Made by a program: the position numbers and the translations under genes
DNA from: Pontibacter sp. HSC-36F09
GTDB lineage: Bacteria > Bacteroidota > Bacteroidia > Cytophagales > Hymenobacteraceae
Length of the DNA: 64,000 bases
Direction: 5' to 3'
Assembly (NCBI RefSeq): GCF_024171605.1
Contig: NZ_JALKAA010000009.1
Span: 58,530-122,529 of the forward strand
Part shown: positions 52,671 to 59,091 of the stretch, piece after piece
How positions within the stretch are numbered: position 1 is the stretch's first letter
Layout of the letters: each line of letters opens with the position of its first letter
The notes under the pieces: generated by a model
What the model saw: only the letters and a program-made list of their open reading frames with translations
Told to the model about the DNA's origin: nothing
The model's database searches: none

Positions 52671-53593
52671 TCTTTATAGATCGATACCCTGCCCTTCTGG
52701 CCGCCGCTGCGGTGAGCCCGGTACATTCCCTCGGAATTAAAAGGCAGGGCCAGATTTCCTTTGCTATCAACAGCGATCAGGCCGCCCTCTCCTCCAAATT
52801 TTACGAGTTTGTCCATGACCACTTCGTCGCAGGCCTCCTGCAAGGTATAGCCTTTGTATTCGATCAGGCACGATATATCATAGGCTACCACTGCCCGGAT
52901 AAAGAACTCCCCATGCCCGGTACAGGAGATGGCACAGGTTTTATTGTTAGCATAAGTGCCCGAGCCAATTAAAGGACTGTCGCCGATGCGGTTGTAGTTC
53001 TTGTTAGTCATGCCGCCTGTGGAGGTTGCCGCTGCCAGGTCGCCATTTGCATCGCGGGCGACGGCGCCCACTGTGCCGAATTTCCGTTCCTTGCTGTGAT
53101 CGAGTATAAAGAGGTCTGTATCCCTCACCTCGCGCCATTGCTGGTAGCGGTGCTTATCATAAAAATATTCTTCAGGAGCAAAATCGATTTTGTACTTGCG
53201 GGCGAACTCCTCAGCCCCATACCCACTCAGAAACACATGGTCAGAGTGTTCCATAATAGCACGGGTAAGGCGCACCGGGTTGCGTATGCTTCGTACGCCT
53301 GCCACTGCGCCAGCTTCCATTGTTTTGCCACACATGATGGCCGCGTCCATTTCATGCTTGCCTTCTTTCGTGAACACCGAGCCACGTCCGGCATTAAATA
53401 AAGGGGAATCTTCGAGTAGCACGACGGCAATTTCCACGGCATCCAGAGCTGAGCCCCCTTTTTCGAGCACCTGGTACCCCTGCTCAAGGGCGTGCAAGAG
53501 TGCCTGCTTATAAGCTTCTTCTAATTCGGGCGTCATGGATGCGGGTGTGATGGTACCGGCTCCTCCGTGTATGGCAATGGCTATGTTCTGCAT
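52667..53593 (-). CDS. Isoaspartyl peptidase/L-asparaginase (Ntn-hydrolase)
   Basis: A 308-residue plant-type asparaginase precursor that self-cleaves before the catalytic Thr. The motif is K-F-G-T-V-G-A-V-A-R-D, with Thr as the new N-terminus of the beta subunit. It is followed by A-A-T-S-T-G-G-M-T-N-K and G-D-S-P-L-I-G-S-G-T-Y-A. The start I-A-I-H-G-G-A-G-T-I is typical. No signal peptide is present. Family members hydrolyse beta-aspartyl dipeptides, including beta-Asp-Arg from cyanophycin, which fits the overlapping cyanophycinase gene. Confidence 0.93.
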   Translation of the reverse strand: MQNIAIAIHGGAGTITPASMTPELEEAYKQALLHALEQGYQVLEKGGSALDAVEIAVVLLEDSPLFNAGRGSVFTKEGKHEMDAAIMCGKTMEAGAVAGVRSIRNPVRLTRAIMEHSDHVFLSGYGAEEFARKYKIDFAPEEYFYDKHRYQQWREVRDTDLFILDHSKERKFGTVGAVARDANGDLAAATSTGGMTNKNYNRIGDSPLIGSGTYANNKTCAISCTGHGEFFIRAVVAYDISCLIEYKGYTLQEACDEVVMDKLVKFGGEGGLIAVDSKGNLALPFNSEGMYRAHRSGGQKGRVSIYKD

Positions 53594-53718
53594 AAGTAAT
53601 AGGTGCGTTATAGTAGGCTCCTACGCCTATAGGGCCCTGCCTGTTTTATCGGGCTGCTTTTATGCCATAAAATTAAAAAAGCTACTATTTTTCCGTCCCG
53701 CCGAAACCAAAGATTTTG

Positions 53719-53726
53719 TATATTTG
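53719..53726 (+). promoter_or_regulatory. Bacteroidota -7 promoter element (TATATTTG)
   Basis: A perfect TAnnTTTG match 36 bp before the ATG of the DUF3127 gene. It lies downstream of an in-frame upstream ATG, supporting the shorter protein. Confidence 0.55.
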
Positions 53727-53762
53727 TCCTTAGATCAATCTATTCATTATAAAGTTTATTTT

Positions 53763-54140
53763 ATGTCGTTTGATATTCAAGGAAAGCTGTACGAAGTGTT
53801 TGAGGAGCAGCAGGTAAGTGAAAAATTCAGAAAGCGTGAGTTTGTGCTGGAGATCCCGGACGGTTCGTTCACGCAGTACTGCAAGTTCCAACTGACGCAA
53901 GACAAGTGCAACCTGATCGACAACTACAAGCCGGGTGACGAGGTGAAAGTGACGTTTAACCTGACAGGTAAGCCTTTCACGAAGAATGGCCAGACCATGT
54001 ATTTCACCAACCTACAGGCATGGCGCGTTGAGGGTGCTGCCGCTTCAGGTGGTTTTGGCGCTCCTGCTGGTGCTCCCGCGCAGGAATCAGCGGCTCCTTC
54101 TTTCTACAGCAGCGATGCAGACAACGATCTGCCATTCTAA
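53763..54140 (+). CDS. DUF3127 domain protein (OB-fold-like)
   Basis: A 125-residue protein starting M-S-F-D-I-Q-G-K-L. The N-terminal 90 residues form the DUF3127 beta domain with K-R-E-F-V-L-E, F-T-Q-Y-C-K-F-Q and F-N-L-T-G-K-P-F. The tail is Ala/Gly/Pro-rich and ends acidic and hydrophobic, D-A-D-N-D-L-P-F. That tip closely resembles the C-terminal D-D-D-I-P-F of single-stranded-DNA-binding protein. Together with the OB-like core it suggests a role near DNA replication or repair. The family is otherwise uncharacterised. A terminator follows. Confidence 0.88.
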   Translation: MSFDIQGKLYEVFEEQQVSEKFRKREFVLEIPDGSFTQYCKFQLTQDKCNLIDNYKPGDEVKVTFNLTGKPFTKNGQTMYFTNLQAWRVEGAAASGGFGAPAGAPAQESAAPSFYSSDADNDLPF

Positions 54141-54160
54141 TACATATTGCGTATAAACAG

Positions 54161-54188
54161 AGCGAGCCCCGACAGGCTCGCTTTTTTT
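54161..54188 (+). terminator. Terminator after the DUF3127 gene
   Basis: A perfect 8-bp stem (AGCGAGCC/GGCTCGCT), 6-nt loop and a T7 tail. Confidence 0.85.
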
Positions 54189-54293
54189 ATGCCCGCTGGC
54201 ACAGTGTTTCGTCGAACTTACAAAACAAAACCGGCTGTCAGCGATTGTTACTTTATAACCAGGTATAGCCTGTATACCTGAACCCCTCTGACT

Positions 54294-54914
54294 ATGGACG
54301 ATTTACAGCGCCTGATCTGGCAGGGCGAAAACGAACGGGTAGATTTTAAGCAACGCGTCACGCAGCCCGACAAAATAGCCCGCACTATGGTTTCCTTTGC
54401 CAACACGCAGGGCGGCACCATCCTGATCGGGGTGAAGGACAACGGGAAAGTGGTGGGAATAGATCCGGAGGAAGAGAAGCACACCCTGGAGCTGGCCGCC
54501 AACTTTTACTGCAATCCTCCCCTGGCGCTCCACTATGAAGAGGTGGAACTGGACGGCTATACCATCCTGAAAGTATCTGTCCCCGAAAGCACCACCAAGC
54601 CGCACTTTGCGAAAGTGAAAGAGGACGACTGGCGGGGTTATGTTCGGGTGAAGGACACGAGCGTGCAGACCAGCAAGATGGTAGAGAAGTCTTTGCAGAC
54701 GGAAGCCCCCACCTTCGAGCGCATCCCCCTCGACCGCCATGAACGCGCCGTGCTCGATTACCTCGCATTGAACCGGCGCGTCACACTGCGACAGTATATG
54801 AAGATTGCGAATCTTTCTGAAAGAAGGGCTTATAGGATGCTGGTAAAGTTAGTTATCCATGGGTATGTGCGTCTGCATGATAAGGAGAAGGAGGAGTATT
54901 ATACCTTGAGTTAG
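54294..54914 (+). CDS. AlbA_2 (Schlafen-like) domain protein with winged helix
   Basis: A 206-residue protein. Residues 5-120 form an AlbA_2/DUF4325-type domain with W-Q-G-E-N-E-R-V-D-F-K-Q-R, F-A-N-T-Q-G-G-T-I-L-I-G-V and D-N-G-K-V-V-G-I-D; the first motif is the Schlafen-like core. A linker leads to a winged helix at 145-206 (L-N-R-R-V-T-L-R-Q-Y-M, R-R-A-Y-R-M-L-V-K). In this family the core may bind nucleic acid or nucleotide. It is probably a transcription regulator of unknown target. It stands alone before a repeat-rich spacer. Confidence 0.85.
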   Translation: MDDLQRLIWQGENERVDFKQRVTQPDKIARTMVSFANTQGGTILIGVKDNGKVVGIDPEEEKHTLELAANFYCNPPLALHYEEVELDGYTILKVSVPESTTKPHFAKVKEDDWRGYVRVKDTSVQTSKMVEKSLQTEAPTFERIPLDRHERAVLDYLALNRRVTLRQYMKIANLSERRAYRMLVKLVIHGYVRLHDKEKEEYYTLS

Positions 54915-55462
54915 TCATATAATATGGCGCGAGCGTCCTCGCTCGTGATTACTATAGTAGGGCCTCGGGCCCAGGTATAGATTTTTGCAGAGTATCGTAG
55001 GCTTATAAGGTATAGCAACTTGTATTGCTTTGTAGCTTCGCCTGTGCGGCGGGCACTCACTTTTTTCCTTGATGAAAAAAGTAAGCAAAAAAATCAAGAC
55101 GCTTTTAAACTCGCTGACCGCTCAAACACAAAATCGTCAATAGTGCACCGGGCTAATGCATCTGTTACATAGCTTAAGGGGCAAGTTAGTCTTGCTATAC
55201 CTGCCAATGGTCTGTGACAGCAACAACAGTACTTATACTAATAAATCGGCAGCGGCGGAAAATTCCCCCTTTGAAGGGGGCAGGGGGATGAAAATCGAGG
55301 ACACAAGACCGAAGCTACAACGTTTATACCTAAAGAATAGTAGTAGCAGAAAATCCCCCTCCTGTTTCGGGGTATTGGAGGCAATTCTACTTCTATCGTG
55401 CACGATAATCTTGTTAATCCTCAAATCCTGCAAATCCTGATTCAGACAGCATCCTTCTCCCA
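54915..55462. repeat. Repeat-derived intergenic mosaic
   Basis: No gene is convincing in these 548 bp. Several hairpins are strung together: GCGAGCG/CGCTCG near 54931-54947, ACTTTTTTC/GAAAAAAGT at 55059-55082, and CCCCCTT/AAGGGGG at 55265-55280. A direct AAATCCTG doublet near 55422-55440 follows. Segments of this style are known to me as interspersed repeats in Bacteroidota spacers. Frames across them give low-complexity peptides and I reject them. Confidence 0.6.
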
Positions 55463-55933
55463 TCATTTCCTGCTCAACTCCAGCTTGATTTCGTTCCCCT
55501 TTTCATAATACTCTGTATGGGTTAGTTGGCCGGCGCGGTTGTATACCTGCCAGGTGCCGAACCAGTAGTAGTGGATTACGAGCTCAGTCTCAACTGTTCT
55601 GGCCATACCTTGCTTCTCCAGTTCGCCATTGTCGTGGAATAGCCTGATCAGGAACTCATTGGAGTTTGGTTTGTGGTACTCGATTTTCCGGATACTGCCA
55701 TCGGGGTAGTAATAGCGCCACTTGCCCCGCTCCTGCCCGTGCTTGAACCTGCCATTGCGCAGCAGTGTGGTGTTGCCTGACAGGTATAGCTTCCAGCGAC
55801 CGTGATGGCGCCCTTCTTTGTCGAAGCGATTGATCTTGAAGGGCCAGATGCCGTTTTTAGGCTTCGGCTGTGCCTGCAGGGCTATTGGTAGAGCAAGAAG
55901 CAGCAGCAAAAAGAAGGTAGATTTGGTTTTCAT
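55463..55933 (-). CDS. Exported MORN/YwqK-like repeat protein
   Basis: A 156-residue secreted protein with a signal peptide (residues 1-21, A-L-Q-A-Q end). The mature part has repeated G-x-W-x-x-Y-x-x-G units: H-G-R-W-K-L-Y-L-S-G, R-G-K-W-R-Y-Y-Y-P-D-G and F-G-T-W-Q-V-Y. They match MORN variant/YwqK repeats common in Bacteroidota. Such repeats fold as beta meanders on envelope proteins; a specific function is not known. The gene is preceded by a perfect -7 box. Confidence 0.8.
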   Translation of the reverse strand: MKTKSTFFLLLLLALPIALQAQPKPKNGIWPFKINRFDKEGRHHGRWKLYLSGNTTLLRNGRFKHGQERGKWRYYYPDGSIRKIEYHKPNSNEFLIRLFHDNGELEKQGMARTVETELVIHYYWFGTWQVYNRAGQLTHTEYYEKGNEIKLELSRK

Positions 55934-55994
55934 TTGCTCAATCCGATTATTAAGACCGCGAAAAGAAATTCAGAACTTGTACTTAATTCTTAAA

Positions 55995-56002
55995 CAAAGA
56001 TA
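55995..56002 (-). promoter_or_regulatory. -7 promoter element (TATCTTTG) of the MORN-like gene
   Basis: The minus strand reads TATCTTTG, a perfect TAnnTTTG match, 61 bp before the start codon in an AT-rich region. Confidence 0.5.
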
Positions 56003-56202
56003 GAATATTTTTTACTTATAACTAATTGATTAGTTATACATGTTTTATTTGTAAAGAGTTATGAATCAGAAGACTAAAAAACAGAAAAAATCATGACTGG
56101 TAACAGGGACTGTACGTATCAGGAAATCACTTCTTTTATAGATAGACTAAGCACTATGTATTTGCGTAAAAAGGGTATGTCTACCACTTTAGCCCTTCCC
56201 TT

Positions 56203-57618
56203 ATGCCCAAACAGACGAAGACAATCCAGGACAAATCTGAAAAAATAACCCCTACAGCCGAAAAGGTAAAAGATCCGGTAAACGTTAAATCACCCGACTC
56301 CAAAGGCAAGAAGATCTTTGTGCTCGACACCTCGGTCATTCTTTACGACCACAGCGCGGTGCGGAATTTCCAGGAGCATGACGTGGCTATCCCGATCACG
56401 GTGCTGGAGGAACTCGACAACTTCAAGAAAGGCAACGATATCAAGAACTTTGAAGCCCGTGAGTTCATTCGCTTCATCGATAAGCTTTCCTCAGAACACA
56501 TGCTGCAGGAGTGGATTCCGCTCAATGGCAAGACCAAAGGCAAGTTTAAGGTGATGTTGAGCGGCAGTTCCAAGCTGGATGCAACCAAAATTTTCGGGGA
56601 TAAGAACGACCACCACATCCTGAACTCGGCACTGCAGATGCAGCAGGATTTTCCGAAAAGCAAAGTCGTGCTGGTGACCAAAGACATCAACCTGCGCCTC
56701 AAAGCCCGTGCTCTCAACCTGATTTCAGAAGATTATGAAACCGGCAAGATACAGGATGTGGCGGGTTTGTATACCGGTAGCGATACCCTCGAGGAAATTG
56801 ACCCGGGCGTGATAAACGACCTCTATGAAAATGGCAGTTCTGAAAGCGGCAAGGTGATCAAGGAAACACCACCCGACAATCACTTTTATGTACTCAAGAG
56901 TTTTAAGAACTCTATCCTCTCCTATTATAATCCGGCTGAGGACCAGTTTGAGCGAGTGGACAAGCAGACGGCATACGGTGTGAAGCCACGCAATGCTGAG
57001 CAGACATTCGCCATGCATGCCTTGTTAAATTCGCGTATTAAACTGGTAAGTATACAGGGTGTGGCCGGTACGGGCAAGACCCTGCTGGCCCTGGCCAGTG
57101 CCCTGGAGCAGCGCCGCGACTACAAGCAGATCTACCTGGCGCGGCCTATCGTGCCGCTCAGCAACAAAGACATCGGCTACCTGCCCGGCGACATCAAATC
57201 GAAACTCAACCCTTATATGGAGCCGCTTTGGGATAACCTGAAGTACATTCAGAACCAGTATGCCGAGAGCAGCAAGGAGTACCAAAAATTAAAAGAATTG
57301 GTGGAGCTGGAGAAGCTGGTGATTACGCCGCTGGCGTACATCCGGGGACGCAGCCTTTCCAACATTTACTTTATTGTGGACGAAGCGCAAAACCTGACGC
57401 CACATGAGGTCAAGACCATTATCTCGCGGGCCGGAGAAAATACCAAGATTGTGTTTACAGGAGATATCTACCAGATCGATACGCCTTATCTGGATTCTCA
57501 GAGTAATGGCCTCTCCTACCTGATTGACCGGGCCCGCAACCACCCGCTCTACGCACACATTACACTCCTGAAGGGTGAACGCTCGGAGTTGGCGAACTTG
57601 GCAAACGATCTGCTCTAG
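56203..57618 (+). CDS. PIN-PhoH fusion ATPase
   Basis: A 471-residue protein of the PhoH2/YlaK group. The N-terminal PIN domain (about residues 30-170) has K-I-F-V-L-D-T-S-V-I-L-Y-D and further acidic residues (L-E-E-L-D, D-K-N-D-H-H) that can form a metal site for RNase activity. The PhoH ATPase (about 255-465) has Walker A G-V-A-G-T-G-K-T-L-L-A and Walker B F-I-V-D-E-A-Q-N. PIN-PhoH proteins are proposed RNA helicase-nucleases. A short Lys-rich N-terminus precedes the PIN domain. It ends at a shared bidirectional hairpin. Confidence 0.93.
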   Translation: MPKQTKTIQDKSEKITPTAEKVKDPVNVKSPDSKGKKIFVLDTSVILYDHSAVRNFQEHDVAIPITVLEELDNFKKGNDIKNFEAREFIRFIDKLSSEHMLQEWIPLNGKTKGKFKVMLSGSSKLDATKIFGDKNDHHILNSALQMQQDFPKSKVVLVTKDINLRLKARALNLISEDYETGKIQDVAGLYTGSDTLEEIDPGVINDLYENGSSESGKVIKETPPDNHFYVLKSFKNSILSYYNPAEDQFERVDKQTAYGVKPRNAEQTFAMHALLNSRIKLVSIQGVAGTGKTLLALASALEQRRDYKQIYLARPIVPLSNKDIGYLPGDIKSKLNPYMEPLWDNLKYIQNQYAESSKEYQKLKELVELEKLVITPLAYIRGRSLSNIYFIVDEAQNLTPHEVKTIISRAGENTKIVFTGDIYQIDTPYLDSQSNGLSYLIDRARNHPLYAHITLLKGERSELANLANDLL

Positions 57619-57637
57619 CTATACCTATTCGAAAGGC

Positions 57638-57671
57638 AAAAGGCCGCTGCTATACCTAGTTGCGGCCTTTT
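57638..57671. terminator. Bidirectional terminator, PhoH / SRPBCC genes
   Basis: A perfect 10-bp stem (AAAAGGCCGC/GCGGCCTTTT) with a 14-nt loop. The stop codon of the minus-strand SRPBCC gene lies inside the loop. Confidence 0.8.
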
Positions 57672-58237
57672 CTGTTTGCTATCTGTGCTTTACTATCTTC
57701 TTTGGCGGCTGGGTCTAACAGCGTTTTGAGCGTAAGCAGGCTTTGTTCGGTTTCTGCTTCCGCTTTGAGCTTCTGGAAGAATCCTTTGTACTTGTTATAC
57801 AGGTCGTCTGCTACCCGTGATTTCTGGAGCCACTCCAGGCGTGTTCCATCTTCCTGAGGCTCGAGGCTGAAGATACCGATGGTCTCAAAGTCCTCTCCTT
57901 TGGTTAGCTGTTTATAGTAAAGTTCACTAGGCGGCGTGCTCTCCGTAAAGTGTACTTTTACCGTCCCTACCCGGTCACCGATCCATTCCTGGTGAGCTCC
58001 TTTGCCGGTGATAGGACCGCCGTAAAGACGAATCATAGTCGGGTCGTAGTCTTTATTCCAGGCGTTCCACTCTTCCCATTTGGTGGGGTTGTTCAGGTAT
58101 GTAAAAACCTGTTCAGGCTTGGCGTTGATCAAAATGGAGCGTCTGACCTCGTAGGAGTCAGGGAGCAGAAAGGAACCGAAAAAAACTGCGGCCGAAGCTA
58201 CCAGCAACGACACCAGCATGATGAGGAACGCTTTCAT
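57656..58237 (-). CDS. Membrane-anchored SRPBCC (START-like) domain protein
   Basis: A 193-residue protein with one N-terminal helix (residues 4-26), then a polyketide cyclase/START-like ligand-binding fold. Markers are V-R-R-S-I-L-I-N-A-K-P-E-Q-V-F-T-Y-L-N and W-E-E-W-N-A-W. The last 25 residues are polar and charged. SRPBCC proteins bind hydrophobic ligands; none can be named here. It is monocistronic, with its stop codon inside the terminator loop. Confidence 0.85.
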   Translation of the reverse strand: MKAFLIMLVSLLVASAAVFFGSFLLPDSYEVRRSILINAKPEQVFTYLNNPTKWEEWNAWNKDYDPTMIRLYGGPITGKGAHQEWIGDRVGTVKVHFTESTPPSELYYKQLTKGEDFETIGIFSLEPQEDGTRLEWLQKSRVADDLYNKYKGFFQKLKAEAETEQSLLTLKTLLDPAAKEDSKAQIANRKGRN

Positions 58238-58434
58238 AAAGGATACAACATGCCTGTAAGTGTATGGGATAATTTAATGCTAAAAGTACACCAATTTAAA
58301 GGAGAAAAAACAAGATAGACAAACAAGTAGGCAAGAATATTTTTCTCCTGATCATAGTCTCTTTTTATACATTGCCCCTGTTTATACCATTTAGCAGCAT
58401 GATGCCGTATAAGGGCCAAACTAAAGACAAAAAT

Positions 58435-58884
58435 ATGATTCAGGATCTTATCAATAAAGGACTAAAACTATCGCAGCAATCTATTTTCAAGGGTTTACTG
58501 GGCAAAGCCGGGGTGCTGGTGTCCAAACCGGTGAAACTGGGCATGCTGCTGACCACGGCTTATGGCAAACTGGTGGATGTGGAGAGTGACAAGAGCGGCT
58601 TTGCGCAAGTGAAGGAAGTGATGCAGACATTCATTCGCTTGGTGAAAGCTTACATCAATGGCTCGTATCGTGAGGTTTCGAACAAGTCGCTGCTAGCCGG
58701 TGTGGCGGTACTGCTATACCTGGTCACTCCCCTTGACGTAATTCCCGACTTTATACCTGTCATCGGCTTCCTCGACGACATCAGCCTGATGGCCTGGTTC
58801 ATTGAATCTTTTCAGAAAGAGATCACCAATTTTAATACCTGGGAAAGCAACAAAAACTTTGAGCCGACGATGGGGACCCTTTAG
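58435..58884 (+). CDS. DUF1232 (YkvA-like) membrane protein
   Basis: A 149-residue protein starting M-I-Q-D-L-I-N-K-G. The C-terminal half carries the DUF1232 signature: L-L-Y-L-V-T-P-L-D-V-I-P-D-F-I-P-V-I-G-F-L-D-D-I. This forms a hydrophobic hairpin in the membrane. The upstream in-frame ATGs would add up to 21 residues without family support and one lies in a TATACC motif; the exact start is uncertain. Function is unknown. A hairpin repeat follows the gene. Confidence 0.82.
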   Translation: MIQDLINKGLKLSQQSIFKGLLGKAGVLVSKPVKLGMLLTTAYGKLVDVESDKSGFAQVKEVMQTFIRLVKAYINGSYREVSNKSLLAGVAVLLYLVTPLDVIPDFIPVIGFLDDISLMAWFIESFQKEITNFNTWESNKNFEPTMGTL

Positions 58885-58920
58885 AGGTACCATGGTCGGG
58901 ATTGAGATACCAATTTTACT

Positions 58921-58996
58921 TGTCATTTCGAACGCAGTGAGAAATCTGAATAATGAATAGCCGTACTTCTGATTTCACATTGCATTCGAAATGACA
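58921..58996. repeat. Interspersed inverted-repeat element
   Basis: Two 26-nt arms (58921-58946 and 58971-58996) are inverted copies of each other with only three differences, separated by 24 nt. They begin TGTCATTTCGAA and end TTCGAAATGACA. Elements with these termini are frequent in Bacteroidota spacers as non-coding hairpins resembling REPs or MITEs. No target-site duplication is obvious. Confidence 0.75.
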
Positions 58997-59091
58997 TAGT
59001 TGTTTCAACTCTCAAACTCCTAAACTCCTCACCTCCCAAACTCATAATTCTTGCGTATCTTGGGAGCTTAAAACCAACTCTTATAAAAACC

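Noticed and set aside
54915..55097. Minus-strand frame of about 60 codons in the repeat-rich spacer
   Set aside because: It is read through the ACTTTTTTC/GAAAAAAGT hairpin repeat and gives a Phe/Leu/Lys-rich peptide typical of spurious frames over such repeats.
55156..55440. Plus-strand frame of about 94 codons in the same spacer
   Set aside because: It crosses three unrelated repeat motifs and has no domain or promoter.
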